Notes under the pieces: generated by a model
What the model was told of the DNA's origin: nothing
Databases searched by the model: none
Seen by the model: the letters and a program-made list of their open reading frames with translations, nothing else
Shown: positions 43,751-52,696 of the stretch, piece by piece
Position numbering within the stretch: the first letter of the stretch is position 1
Layout of the letters: every line of letters starts with the position of its first letter
Source: a virus
DNA length: 64,000 nucleotides
Virus record (IMG/VR): IMGVR_UViG_3300032116_000108
Span: 16,133 to 80,132 of that record
Reading direction: 5' to 3' (one strand)
Program-made: the position numbers and the translations under genes

Positions 43751-46700
43751 TTATACGTCATCGAACGATGCTCCTGTTGGTGTGATAACAAACTCTATGT
43801 CTATGTATTCTAACGCTCTTGTTGGTTTCAAGAAGATTTTACCCGTTAAAGTATTTGAATCCAAATCTTCAGGAGTATTAGAAACAGTAACTCTAAAGTC
43901 AATTAAACCTCTATCTCTTCTGATTGAATCCAAGATTGGGTTAACCGCATCTAAGAAATCTTGTCTCACTTTGTCGTCATTTTGTTCAAATAACAATCTA
44001 ACCGCAACCGCTGAAATTAACTTTCTTGCTTGTAGTAACAATCTTCTAACGTTAATTCTATCTAAAGCGGATTCTCTAATTTGTAAAGTTTTATTACCCC
44101 AAATAACCGTACCAACATCAGAGAAAGTAGCTATTGGATTAATTCTTCCTTTATATAGTGTATCTCTATCTTCTTGAGTTAGTTTCTTTCTTGCTTTAAT
44201 AGAGTTAACCAAACCTCTTGTGTAACCAGCCGATGCGAACCAAGGGAATGCAATATTATCGGTTAATGCTAAGTTTTTAGTTACCTCACCTGTTGGTGGA
44301 AGATAAATTTGAGTATTATTTACAGAATCTCTTGTCAAAATCCACGGATAGTAAGTTGCTGTGTAATTTGAATCAATTCCTGTATTCTCTAAATTATCTA
44401 CCACTTCTTGTGGATAAATTAATCCTTCCGTTAAGTCACTGTATGAAGGTAAGAAAAGATTAAAGTCAGGTGTTGTACAAATGTAAATTGAGTCAGCCCT
44501 ATCAGTTTCAACAACATCTATAGCGTTTTCAACAAGATTTGAATTATTAACATAATCAATTCCTGGTGTAACAAAAACGTTAATGTTAGTTGCTTCAGGA
44601 TTTGCAAATGATGTTTGACCCCATAGATATGCATAATAGTCAGTATTTGCCCACACTTCTTGGTTAGGTCCTGTAATTTGTTTAAATGCCCCCCATCCTG
44701 TTGCTGTTGGGTATGTGGCAGACGCCGCAGCACCTTTTTTATAACCTGATTGACCTAATTGGAATCTATCGGTATTGGTTCTACTTTCTCTGTATATATC
44801 CCAACCATCAAAACCGCCAGCGGCTAATAATGTAAATTTACGAGTATTTAATCTAAAATATGCATTATCTGAATCCGTAGGTTCAGAGTTGAAAGAAGAA
44901 ACCCCAACCTCAAAAGCCGAAGTATTAGCAGACATAAGTACATCAAACATAGTAACTATAGTTGCTCCACTATCCATGTGGAAACCTTTTGTCTTGTAAC
45001 CCCATTCTGATCCTGTAGTATCTACCGCAATATTTGAAGGTAATTGTTTTCCTTTATAATTAAAGAAGTCATAATCTATTCCTGTAATATTAGATATACC
45101 TAAATAAGCCCTTCTTGGATTTTCTCCATTTGAGATTACTGGATTATCTCCGCCCGCTGATGAACCAAATGGTGGGTTATATATTACTTCACCAGGTGTT
45201 AAGTATTTAGTTTTATAAATAACAAAAGGAGGGGTTGCAGTTTGGTATTGTCTAGAAATATAACCCTCAAATCCACAAGGTAATGCATCGGTTGGGTACT
45301 CTTCACTTAACTCAACCATTATGTATTTAGAATTTAGTTGGTATTCTCCATTTGCGGTACCAACTTTGTTTGCCACAAAATTATTAAGATTAGGATCCAT
45401 TGAACAATTTGTGAAACTTTCAATTACTCTAACGTTTTGATCATTATCATAAAAGTCTCTTACAAAAATATCAAACGTTCCATTATTAAATGAAATATTC
45501 CCAATAGAAATCTTAACAAGTCTGTTAGAGGCATCTCCATCTGAAATAAGTTTGAATTTAAATAATTTATAAACTTTGTTACCTCTTAATTCAGAAACAA
45601 CAAATGGAGTTTCAGGTGTTTGGTATTGTTCTAAATAAAAACCTAAAGTGTCGTTATCTCCACTTCTTGCATCATCAATAGCGATAAAGTCACAATACAA
45701 ACCTCTAACTTTACCGGCCCTATAACCTGATGTTAATAGACTACTGTAAGATTCCTCAACAAATAAAGGAACCTCATTTCTATCTTTAGCAAAATTAGAC
45801 CTACCAAATATTTTAGAAATATATCTACTATCTGTTGAAAGGAGTGAAGTTTCAAAACTAAAAGTGTCACTATCTTTTGTAATACCTGAAATAACAAATG
45901 TACCGTATGGGTCTTTAGTAATTCCTGAATAATTTCCTGAACATACCATAATTGCGTCACTTGTACCACTAACTTCATAAACAGGACCATCATCTGTTGA
46001 ATATGTTGATATACCTCTTGATCTTAAAGTTGCAACTACTAAATCGTCATAATCAGAATATGGTGTACCTGAATAGAATGTTGCATATAATTTACAAGTA
46101 CCTGTAAATTGTGAGGTAGTTGCGCCTGTGCCAATAGCATCAAGAGCAGCACCAAAACCAAAACCATAATAACTTCCAACACTATTAGTTTTAGTATAAT
46201 CAAATAATGAGTAATACCAAGGGTCGTTAACGTCCGAACTTAAATCTGCATTTGCTAAAATTACATTATCAACACCAAAAGTTTCAGTTGTTGCAGAAAC
46301 AGGAACTCCAAATAATGTAGTACCGGTTACTTGGTTAAACGTTCCTCCACTTACTGTTCCCCAAAATACTGCGTTACCTACTGTTGCTCCACTACCACCA
46401 CTTGCAAAATTATTAATTTTATTTGATAAGAAATTTATAAAATCTTGATTTAATGATGAAGTACCTCCATTAAATGTTGTATAGTTGTTATAAAATATTG
46501 ATGATAACAATGATGACGGGTTAGTTACTGTAACATTTGCACTTGAACCTGTTGTACCTGTGAAAGTTAATGTGTATGATGTGCTAACACCTGTTGCCGC
46601 TATTGTTGATGTATCGGGGTTTCCTATCGTTGTAATAGACCAAGATGGTCCCGCATCATAACCCGATAAACCAAGAACTCTTGTTACAAAAAGTTGGTTA

Positions 46701-46963
46701 GATTGTTGCAAATAAGATTTTGCAATATAAGATGTTTCATATTTAGGAATTTGAGTATTAACAAATTTTTCAGGGCTTGTGCCACCGAAATAAACTTGAT
46801 ACTCGTCAAAACTTGTAATGAAGATTGGTTCAAATGCCGGACCTTGTAGTGTTTCACCTACAATACCTAATGTTGTTACACCGACACTTTGAGCCACAAA
46901 AGTTAAATCTCTTTCTGATGTATAAACACCTGGAGATACAAATACTTTGTTAGTTGAAGCCAT
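43751..46963 (-). CDS. Tail sheath protein, T4 gp18-like
   Basis: 1070 aa, versus 659 in T4. The N-terminus 'VFVSPGVYTSERDLTFVAQS' and 'GVTTLGIVGETLQGPAFEP' and the C-terminal 'DRINVRRLLLQARKLISAVA' with 'FRVTVSNTPEDLDSNTLTGK' are hallmark sheath segments: the two ends that form the conserved inter-subunit mesh. The extra ~400 residues lie in the middle (roughly 130-550) and would be surface-exposed protrusion domains. It forms the contractile sheath. Preceded by a TATTTAT element at 30 nt and followed by a terminator. Divergent from the ribbon-helix-helix gene at 47100. Confidence 0.95.
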   Translation of the reverse strand: MASTNKVFVSPGVYTSERDLTFVAQSVGVTTLGIVGETLQGPAFEPIFITSFDEYQVYFGGTSPEKFVNTQIPKYETSYIAKSYLQQSNQLFVTRVLGLSGYDAGPSWSITTIGNPDTSTIAATGVSTSYTLTFTGTTGSSANVTVTNPSSLLSSIFYNNYTTFNGGTSSLNQDFINFLSNKINNFASGGSGATVGNAVFWGTVSGGTFNQVTGTTLFGVPVSATTETFGVDNVILANADLSSDVNDPWYYSLFDYTKTNSVGSYYGFGFGAALDAIGTGATTSQFTGTCKLYATFYSGTPYSDYDDLVVATLRSRGISTYSTDDGPVYEVSGTSDAIMVCSGNYSGITKDPYGTFVISGITKDSDTFSFETSLLSTDSRYISKIFGRSNFAKDRNEVPLFVEESYSSLLTSGYRAGKVRGLYCDFIAIDDARSGDNDTLGFYLEQYQTPETPFVVSELRGNKVYKLFKFKLISDGDASNRLVKISIGNISFNNGTFDIFVRDFYDNDQNVRVIESFTNCSMDPNLNNFVANKVGTANGEYQLNSKYIMVELSEEYPTDALPCGFEGYISRQYQTATPPFVIYKTKYLTPGEVIYNPPFGSSAGGDNPVISNGENPRRAYLGISNITGIDYDFFNYKGKQLPSNIAVDTTGSEWGYKTKGFHMDSGATIVTMFDVLMSANTSAFEVGVSSFNSEPTDSDNAYFRLNTRKFTLLAAGGFDGWDIYRESRTNTDRFQLGQSGYKKGAAASATYPTATGWGAFKQITGPNQEVWANTDYYAYLWGQTSFANPEATNINVFVTPGIDYVNNSNLVENAIDVVETDRADSIYICTTPDFNLFLPSYSDLTEGLIYPQEVVDNLENTGIDSNYTATYYPWILTRDSVNNTQIYLPPTGEVTKNLALTDNIAFPWFASAGYTRGLVNSIKARKKLTQEDRDTLYKGRINPIATFSDVGTVIWGNKTLQIRESALDRINVRRLLLQARKLISAVAVRLLFEQNDDKVRQDFLDAVNPILDSIRRDRGLIDFRVTVSNTPEDLDSNTLTGKIFLKPTRALEYIDIEFVITPTGASFDDV

Positions 46964-46996
46964 TATTTTACTGTATTTTTAAATTTATTTTTTTAT

Positions 46997-47003
46997 ATAA
47001 ATA
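46997..47003 (-). promoter_or_regulatory. TATTTAT upstream element
   Basis: TATTTAT 33 nt before the sheath ATG, ~50 nt from the inverted repeat at 47053-47081. Confidence 0.4.
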
Positions 47004-47052
47004 CAATCATTTAAAGCAAAAAACACTTATAAAATGTAATTATTTAAGATGT

Positions 47053-47081
47053 GGCAGAAATAATTCTACCTTTTTTCTGCC
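47053..47081. promoter_or_regulatory. Inverted repeat between divergent sheath and RHH genes (candidate operator)
   Basis: Perfect 8-bp arms GGCAGAAA / TTTCTGCC separated by 13 nt, in the divergent gap between the sheath start (46963) and the RHH start (47100). No T-run follows on either strand, so it is unlikely to be a terminator. Arm-to-arm centre spacing of ~21 bp (two helical turns) fits a dimeric or tetrameric repressor. Confidence 0.5.
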
Positions 47082-47099
47082 CTAATTATTTACTTTATT

Positions 47100-47255
47100 A
47101 TGAAAAAAATTAAAAACATTAAAATTTCAGAAGAATCACATAAACTATTAAAAGAGTATTGTGAAAAAAAAGGATTTAAAGTATATAAGTTTTTAGAAAA
47201 CTTAATTATAAAAAATTGCCAAAAAGAAAAAGACATTTACGGTGAAGATTTATAA
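47100..47255 (+). CDS. Small ribbon-helix-helix-like DNA-binding protein
   Basis: 51 aa: 'MKKIKNIKISEESHKLLKEY' then 'CEKKGFKVYKFLENLIIKN'. An N-terminal basic strand ('KNIKIS'), a first helix ('EESHKLLKEYCEKKG') and a second helix ('VYKFLENLIIKN') follow the ribbon-helix-helix (Arc/MetJ/antitoxin) layout. It is the only plus-strand gene in the ~23 kb minus-strand structural run, starts 18 nt after an 8-bp inverted repeat, and overlaps the 3' end of the gp15-like gene by 6 nt. Probable autorepressor or regulator of the divergent sheath promoter; inference. No partner toxin is adjacent. Confidence 0.65.
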   Translation: MKKIKNIKISEESHKLLKEYCEKKGFKVYKFLENLIIKNCQKEKDIYGEDL

Positions 47256-48479
47256 TAATTTTACAACTGTTTTAATAATAGATTCTTTTGTTATATCTTC
47301 TTTATAAACTACAATTTTTAAAACGTCTCCATTATTTACTTGTATTAGTGATAAGTTGTCCCCGTAAAAATTATTATTAATAAAAACAGAATAACCGTTA
47401 GCACAAGAATCAATAGCAGTAATTGTACCACCACTTGTGTTTGAAAAGTATGGTTGTGTTGATGATTTTACGCAAACAGTACCATAATTTCCAGATACTG
47501 TTGGTAGGGTAATGGTTGTACCTGAACAATTAGTATAGATTAAATTGTTATTTGTTATTGATGAGTATTCTGCAGAAAAACAGTTAATAATATTTGTGGC
47601 ACTATCAACTAAGATATCGGCATCGTACCTCATTACCTCAACCAATTCTGTATTTCCTGAAACAAATAAAAAATCTAAATCAAAATTATCGGGTCTTGGA
47701 GGTTCTATCTTTACTTTTCTACCTCTAGTTCTTGTATCTACTTCAAACATAGAAACTTGTCTAGATATTGCAGGGGCAATTGTAAATTCTTCTTCATCTA
47801 ATAAAAACCCCATAAGTGTTAGTTTATAGGTTTGAATATAATATTTTCTTTTTTCTATATCTTTTGCCGATTCATCGGAAGGATCTTCCATTTTTAATGG
47901 CATAAAATGACCTTTGATTTGTGTATACCCCTGTTTAGATGTGAAGGTCTGCATCATTATTTTATTAAATTCATTCACCTCCCTCATTCTAGAACAAAAA
48001 ATCTTTACCGAATATGTTATATCAACAGGAACCGGTTGTGGTATTTTATATACATCGGCACCTTTTCTATCCCCGTCCCAAGTTGGTACAGAATAATAAT
48101 AAAACTTTAATCTGTCAGGAATGTTTGCCTGACCCCCCCAAATTTTACCGTATTTTACAGTTGGTTCCCTTACTGTTATAATAAATGGTAATGATACGTT
48201 TTTATCTAAATCTTGAAACTCCCACGTTTCAGTAAATTGAGCCCAACTTTGATTTGTTATGATTTTATCTACTGTTGGTACTTCTTTGCCATCAATAACT
48301 AATTTAAGTTTTTCTTTTACAAAATCTAAAACTCCTCTGTCTAAATCGGCATGTAAAACCCCTTTAGGTAGAAATGTACCACCGTCAGTCACTTGGTCTA
48401 ACATTTCTTGTCTTCTTTCTTTACCTACTTTTTTAGGTACAAGTGGTAATGTCTTTTTTATTTTTTTTGGTAATGCCAT
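47250..48479 (-). CDS. Tail completion/sheath-terminator protein, gp15-like, with extra C-terminal domain
   Basis: 409 aa. Residues ~75-235 have the look of the gp15 tail terminator family: 'LPFIITVREPTVKYGKIWGG', 'RLKFYYYSVPTWDGD', 'IPQPVPVDITYSVKIFCSRM' and 'NEFNKIMMQTFTSKQGYTQI'. T4 gp15 is 272 aa and caps the tube and sheath below the head. Residues ~285-409 are an added beta-rich domain with repeated 'SGTTITLP', 'SGGTITAID' and Asn-rich turns. It sits 2 nt after the 171-aa neck-type gene and upstream of the sheath, the T4 order. The family call rests on pattern and synteny. Confidence 0.5.
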   Translation of the reverse strand: MALPKKIKKTLPLVPKKVGKERRQEMLDQVTDGGTFLPKGVLHADLDRGVLDFVKEKLKLVIDGKEVPTVDKIITNQSWAQFTETWEFQDLDKNVSLPFIITVREPTVKYGKIWGGQANIPDRLKFYYYSVPTWDGDRKGADVYKIPQPVPVDITYSVKIFCSRMREVNEFNKIMMQTFTSKQGYTQIKGHFMPLKMEDPSDESAKDIEKRKYYIQTYKLTLMGFLLDEEEFTIAPAISRQVSMFEVDTRTRGRKVKIEPPRPDNFDLDFLFVSGNTELVEVMRYDADILVDSATNIINCFSAEYSSITNNNLIYTNCSGTTITLPTVSGNYGTVCVKSSTQPYFSNTSGGTITAIDSCANGYSVFINNNFYGDNLSLIQVNNGDVLKIVVYKEDITKESIIKTVVKLL

Positions 48480-48480
48480 T

Positions 48481-48996
48481 TTATACTCCGTTAAAGGTTT
48501 CTTGTGTTGTTGGTGCTGCGATTATTGTTCTATAATATTTTTTATATCCACCATAAGAGTGCTTCAAATCTGAATTAACTCTACCATCATTTACTACCGT
48601 ATAGTATCTTACTCTATCTTCTGTTTCATAATAGGCTAAATAATCACCTAAAGATATTTCTACAGCAAATTGATCTAAATGTGATTGATAAACACTAAAG
48701 GTCATATTTCCTGGTTCTACTTGTGATAATTTAGACGAACCATAGTCTGAATTTGATGGTGAATCTATTTTAACTAAACCTCTTAATTCGATAGGTGCTA
48801 AAAATTGTATTCCATTTGTTAACGCTTCTCCATAAACATCATCATTATTTGTTTTTTGTCTATCTACTCGATATAAAACAACTGTGAAATTCATATCCCC
48901 AATTTGCCATTCCATTCCCATATTAATATCTAAATTAAAATCTTCCTCTGAGAAAAACTTATTTAATCTTGTAATTGGAACTTTATTCTGTGACAT
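48481..48996 (-). CDS. Putative neck / head-tail joining protein
   Basis: 171 aa, beta-rich, 'WQIGDMNFTVVLYRVDRQKT', 'GIQFLAPIELRGLVKID' and 'ISLGDYLAYYETEDRVRYYT'. No confident family. It lies two bases before the gp15-like gene and faces the gp13-like gene across a plus-strand island, so a gp14-type neck role is suggested by synteny. A TATTTAT element is 4 nt upstream of the ATG. Confidence 0.45.
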   Translation of the reverse strand: MSQNKVPITRLNKFFSEEDFNLDINMGMEWQIGDMNFTVVLYRVDRQKTNNDDVYGEALTNGIQFLAPIELRGLVKIDSPSNSDYGSSKLSQVEPGNMTFSVYQSHLDQFAVEISLGDYLAYYETEDRVRYYTVVNDGRVNSDLKHSYGGYKKYYRTIIAAPTTQETFNGV

Positions 48997-49000
48997 ATTA

Positions 49001-49007
49001 ATAAATA
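49001..49007 (-). promoter_or_regulatory. TATTTAT upstream element (leftward)
   Basis: TATTTAT 4 nt before the ATG at 48996; one of a back-to-back pair in the 58-nt divergent gap. Function as a promoter would imply a leaderless message. Confidence 0.4.
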
Positions 49008-49041
49008 CTTTGATTGATTTTTTTATATTATTTACTATTTT

Positions 49042-49048
49042 TATTTAT
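49042..49048 (+). promoter_or_regulatory. TATTTAT upstream element (rightward)
   Basis: TATTTAT 6 nt before the SNF2 helicase ATG; the rightward partner of the element at 49001. Confidence 0.4.
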
Positions 49049-49054
49049 AATATA

Positions 49055-50818
49055 ATGGAAGAATTAATTTCAAAAACACCTGAAACAAGGGCCCTTCAAA
49101 TGTTAGATGATTATGTTGGGTCAAATAACTATATCTTGTCATTAAAAAACAAAAAACAAAATAGTAAGTCTTTTACCCCCACAAGATCTCAAGCGGAATA
49201 CATAATTAACTTTCACGGACGAACACCAAAGGTGGCAAAAAAATGGGTCAAGTTAGATTCGTATTTTGGAAAAAAAATGATGGAAGATAAGATGTACACT
49301 AAAGAACCAACGGAAATATATGTTGAAAAACTTTTGGTGGAGAAGGATAAGTCATACCATATATGGGGTAAAATATTTAGTGGTGAGACCATACATGATT
49401 TTTGGATTCCAAAAACTGCACTTATTAAAGATAATGAGGTAAAGAATGTTGTTATTGAATATTCAAAATATGACCACAGGGCTCCGATGGATCACCAAAA
49501 AGAGGCGATTGAAAAACTTGTTAGAAACAAAAAGTTTATTTTGGCCGATGACATGGGTCTTGGTAAAACAACCTCAACAATTATTTCGGCACTTGAAACG
49601 GGTGCAAAAAAAATATTAATTGTGTGTCCCGCATCTTTAAAAATTAATTGGCAACGCGAAATTGAAAATTATTCAGATAGAACTGTTTATATTGCGGAAG
49701 GCAAAAAGTTTTCAACTGAATCTGATTTTGTTATAATTAACTACGACATATTAAAAAACTTTCACGACCCAAAAAAGAAAGACGACTCCATAATTTTAAA
49801 TTCTAATTTTGATTTAGTTATCATGGATGAGGCACATATGATTTCAAATCCACAAGCACAAAGAACAAAAATAGTTAACGATTTATGTGATAAAGTTGAA
49901 AGGGTTTGGTTATTAACAGGAACCCCAATGACCTCAAGACCAATGAACTACTACAATCTTTTAAGTTTAGTTGAAAGTCCTGTTGCCGCAAATTGGATGG
50001 CTTACGCAAAAAGATACTGTAATGGATTTCAATTTAGTGTTGGTAAAAGAAAGGTATGGAACGTTACGGGAGCATCAAACTTAGATGAGTTAAGAGAAAG
50101 GACACAAAGCCATATTTTAAGAAGATTAAAAGAAGATGTTTTAGATTTACCAGATAAAATTATTACTCCTGTTTATTTAAGGTTAAAATCAAAAGACTAT
50201 GAAGAATTAATGGGTGAATACTTTAATTGGTATGACAACAACTCAGAAGAGTCTTCATCTTTAACCATTCAGTTTGGTAAATTAATGAAAGTTAGAAAAG
50301 TGATTGCTGAAGAAAAAATTAAAAATACAATTGAATTGGCTGAAAATATTATTGATCAAGGAAAAAAAGTAATCATATTTACAAACTTTACGGATACGTT
50401 ACGAACCATTTATGAACATTTTGGAAAACAGGCAGTTTATTTAGACGGGTCTTGTTCAAAACCACATCGTCAAAAAGCGGTGGATGATTTTCAAGAAAAC
50501 GACAAAATAAAAGTTTTTGTTGGTAATTTAAAGGCCGCTGGTGTTGGTATTACTTTAACATCTGCAGAAGCCGTAATCATGAATGATTTATCTTTTGTCC
50601 CCGCAGAACACGCACAAGCAGAAGATAGATCACACAGAATAGGTCAAAAAAACTCAACATCGGTTTATTATCCATTATTTGAAAACACAATAGAAGGGGT
50701 GATTTATGATATTTTAAATAGAAAGAAAAAAATCATATCAACAGTCATGGGTGATGATATTATGGAAGATGCATCGACAATTGAAGAAATGTTAAATTTA
50801 ATTTCTCATAAGAGGTGA
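49055..50818 (+). CDS. SNF2-family (SMARCAL1/UvsW-like) DNA helicase
   Basis: 587 aa from ATG 49055. An in-frame 57-codon extension to 48884 is rejected: it overlaps the divergent neck gene and encodes hydrophobic junk. Superfamily 2 motifs are complete: I 'ADDMGLGKTTS' (Lys171), Ia 'ILIVCPASLKINW', II 'DEAH' (258-261), III 'LLTGTPM', V 'GNLKAAGVGITLTSA', VI 'QAEDRSHRIGQ'. This set is that of SNF2/SMARCAL1-like annealing helicases, which anneal ssDNA and regress forks, the job UvsW does in T4. Likely acts in recombination-dependent replication with the UvsX-like protein. The first gene of the plus-strand island. Confidence 0.9.
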   Translation: MEELISKTPETRALQMLDDYVGSNNYILSLKNKKQNSKSFTPTRSQAEYIINFHGRTPKVAKKWVKLDSYFGKKMMEDKMYTKEPTEIYVEKLLVEKDKSYHIWGKIFSGETIHDFWIPKTALIKDNEVKNVVIEYSKYDHRAPMDHQKEAIEKLVRNKKFILADDMGLGKTTSTIISALETGAKKILIVCPASLKINWQREIENYSDRTVYIAEGKKFSTESDFVIINYDILKNFHDPKKKDDSIILNSNFDLVIMDEAHMISNPQAQRTKIVNDLCDKVERVWLLTGTPMTSRPMNYYNLLSLVESPVAANWMAYAKRYCNGFQFSVGKRKVWNVTGASNLDELRERTQSHILRRLKEDVLDLPDKIITPVYLRLKSKDYEELMGEYFNWYDNNSEESSSLTIQFGKLMKVRKVIAEEKIKNTIELAENIIDQGKKVIIFTNFTDTLRTIYEHFGKQAVYLDGSCSKPHRQKAVDDFQENDKIKVFVGNLKAAGVGITLTSAEAVIMNDLSFVPAEHAQAEDRSHRIGQKNSTSVYYPLFENTIEGVIYDILNRKKKIISTVMGDDIMEDASTIEEMLNLISHKR

Positions 50819-50825
50819 TATTTAT
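50819..50825 (+). promoter_or_regulatory. TATTTAT upstream element
   Basis: TATTTAT beginning one base after the helicase stop and 4 nt before ATG 50830. It supports 50830 rather than the upstream start at 50815 for the superoxide dismutase. Confidence 0.4.
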
Positions 50826-50829
50826 TATT

Positions 50830-51546
50830 ATGATATTTAGAAAGTTAAATGAAAAAATAAATTTAATAGAAAATAAGTTAGGGGTAAAATCACTAATAAA
50901 CGAATCTTTAATTAATGAAATTAAAAAAATTTCAATAGAAAAATTACCTTATCAGTTTGACGATTTAGAAGACTTCATAGATGGTGAGACAATGAAAACA
51001 CACTACACAAAACACTACAAGGCGTACGTTGAAAAGTTGAATAAAGAATTAGAAAAAATAAAAGGTAAAGATTTAGATTTAGAAGAAATTGTTTCGAGTA
51101 TTTCCAAATTCAATACAAAGGTAAGAAACAATGGTGGTGGTGCGTTTAATCACGCATTATTTTGGAAAATGTTATCACCTAAAAAAACTAAGTTAGAAAA
51201 TCCTTTATTATATAAGTTAGAGTCCACATTTGGGTCATTTGAAAAATTTAAAGAAAAGTTTGAAGAAGAAGCGAAATCCAGATTTGGATCAGGTTGGGTA
51301 TGGTTAGTACTAACAAAAACAAATAGATTAAAAATTGTCACAACACCAAATCAAGATAATCCACTAATGATGACAGGAAAAAATAAGTCATATCCATTGT
51401 TAGGTTTAGACTTATGGGAACACGCATATTATTTAAAATATAAAAACGAAAGAGACCGTTATATTCATAATTTTTGGAAAGTAGTGAATTGGGATTTTGT
51501 TACTGATTTATACACAACTCAATTAGAAAGAAATAAAGCAGAATAA
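50830..51546 (+). CDS. sodA: Mn-type superoxide dismutase with capsid-targeting-like leader
   Basis: 238 aa. Converts superoxide to oxygen and hydrogen peroxide. The SOD domain starts at ~36 ('EKLPYQFDDLEDFID'). All four metal ligands are present: His58 ('TMKTHYTKHY'), His108 ('GAFNHALFW'), Asp194 and His198 ('GLDLWEHAYYL'). Gly104 and Gln175 ('TPNQDNPL') are the positions that mark Mn rather than Fe enzymes. The first 30 residues are not part of any SOD and end in a tandem 'SLINESLINE', two I-N-E sites like those of T4 gp21 protease; cleavage would leave an exact SOD domain. It is not a secretion signal (no hydrophobic core). It stands between helicase and neck genes. Confidence 0.9.
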   Translation: MIFRKLNEKINLIENKLGVKSLINESLINEIKKISIEKLPYQFDDLEDFIDGETMKTHYTKHYKAYVEKLNKELEKIKGKDLDLEEIVSSISKFNTKVRNNGGGAFNHALFWKMLSPKKTKLENPLLYKLESTFGSFEKFKEKFEEEAKSRFGSGWVWLVLTKTNRLKIVTTPNQDNPLMMTGKNKSYPLLGLDLWEHAYYLKYKNERDRYIHNFWKVVNWDFVTDLYTTQLERNKAE

Positions 51547-51551
51547 TAAGA

Positions 51552-51558
51552 TATTTAT
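51552..51558 (+). promoter_or_regulatory. TATTTAT upstream element
   Basis: TATTTAT 15 nt before the ATG of the gp13-like gene. Confidence 0.4.
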
Positions 51559-51573
51559 ATATAAAATATTCTT

Positions 51574-52692
51574 ATGTCAACATCAATTATTTCAGAACCG
51601 CATAGAAGTAAACTTTATAAAAGAATTAGAAATCTTTTAGGTGCACCTTTAAGAGGTGTTGAGTTAGAAGATGAAATGATGGACTCTCTTTTAGAGTTAT
51701 CCATTCAAGATTATTCTCAACACGTTAATGATTGGTTAATTGAGACCCAATGGTCGGCATTGTACGGGTTAAACCTTGATGAACAATCTTTAACTAAAGC
51801 ATTTACAACTAGAAGTTTAGATTGGGAAACACAATACACTTACGCATACTCAAAAATTGTTGGTTTACAGGCTGGGGGTGATTACGTACTTCAAAAAGAT
51901 TATATAGACTTAGTTCCGCATCAACAAATTTATGAGATACCGGCAGGTAGAGAGGTTAATGAATTACTTTGGTTTGCTCGTTCTGAATTGGACGCAGCAT
52001 ATTTTGATCCATTTATGGGTGGATTCGGTGGATTCGGCGGTATTGGTTTAGGTGGTGGTGCTGGATTTTCTCAGATGGGTACAACAGGAAACTATTTTAT
52101 AACCCCAGCATTTGATATTCTTTTGAGAATGGCGGACATACAATTAAAAAGAAGAATTATTACAGGTGATTTAACTTATAGAATAACCGCGTTACCCGAA
52201 GGAAAAAAGGCAATACATTTATATAATGTTCCTGGTGGTAAATTTGATTTTGGTAATATGAGAAGAAACGATTATAGAGTTTGGTATTGGTATTATGATA
52301 CATTTGATAGGGACGATTGTTTGGCAAAAAATCCTGATGTGGTTAGATTACCTTCCGATATACCTATAGATGAAACAAGGTGGGACGAATTAAATTCTCC
52401 TGCACAAACATGGGTAAGAAGATGGTTTACAGCATATTGTAAAGAAACACTTGCAAGAGTAAGAGGTAAGTTTAGTGGAAATTTAAAAACACCTGATAGT
52501 GAATTAACTCTTGAATATACAACGTTACAATCAGAAGCCAAAGATGAAAAATCAATTCTTTGGGAAGAACTCAAAACAAGACTTGAAAGGTTAAGACCTG
52601 AAAAACAATGGGAAATAAAGGGTGCTATGGCTGAAAATATGAATAAGGCTCTAAAATATAGACCATTTAATTACCCAATAAACGTAATTTAA
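51574..52692 (+). CDS. Neck protein, T4 gp13-like
   Basis: 372 aa, against 309 in T4. 'KLYKRIRNLLGAPLRGVELE' and 'SIQDYSQHVNDWLIETQW' at the N-terminus and 'FGNMRRNDYRVWYWYYDTFD', 'VRRWFTAYCKETLARVRGKF' in the C-terminal half follow the gp13 neck family. A Gly/Phe-rich insertion ('GGFGGFGGIGLGGGAGFS', residues ~149-166) is probably a flexible loop. gp13 joins portal to tail. Plus-strand, 27 nt after the SOD stop; the other neck/completion genes lie on the minus strand at 47250-48996. Confidence 0.7.
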   Translation: MSTSIISEPHRSKLYKRIRNLLGAPLRGVELEDEMMDSLLELSIQDYSQHVNDWLIETQWSALYGLNLDEQSLTKAFTTRSLDWETQYTYAYSKIVGLQAGGDYVLQKDYIDLVPHQQIYEIPAGREVNELLWFARSELDAAYFDPFMGGFGGFGGIGLGGGAGFSQMGTTGNYFITPAFDILLRMADIQLKRRIITGDLTYRITALPEGKKAIHLYNVPGGKFDFGNMRRNDYRVWYWYYDTFDRDDCLAKNPDVVRLPSDIPIDETRWDELNSPAQTWVRRWFTAYCKETLARVRGKFSGNLKTPDSELTLEYTTLQSEAKDEKSILWEELKTRLERLRPEKQWEIKGAMAENMNKALKYRPFNYPINVI

Positions 52693-52696
52693 TATT

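Noticed and set aside
47053-47081. Inverted repeat as a terminator
   Set aside because: Loop is 13 nt and no U-run follows on either strand; its place between divergent starts fits an operator better.
48884-49054. N-terminal extension of the SNF2 helicase
   Set aside because: It overlaps the divergent neck gene, is hydrophobic and unrelated to the family, and the TATTTAT element sits just before the ATG at 49055.
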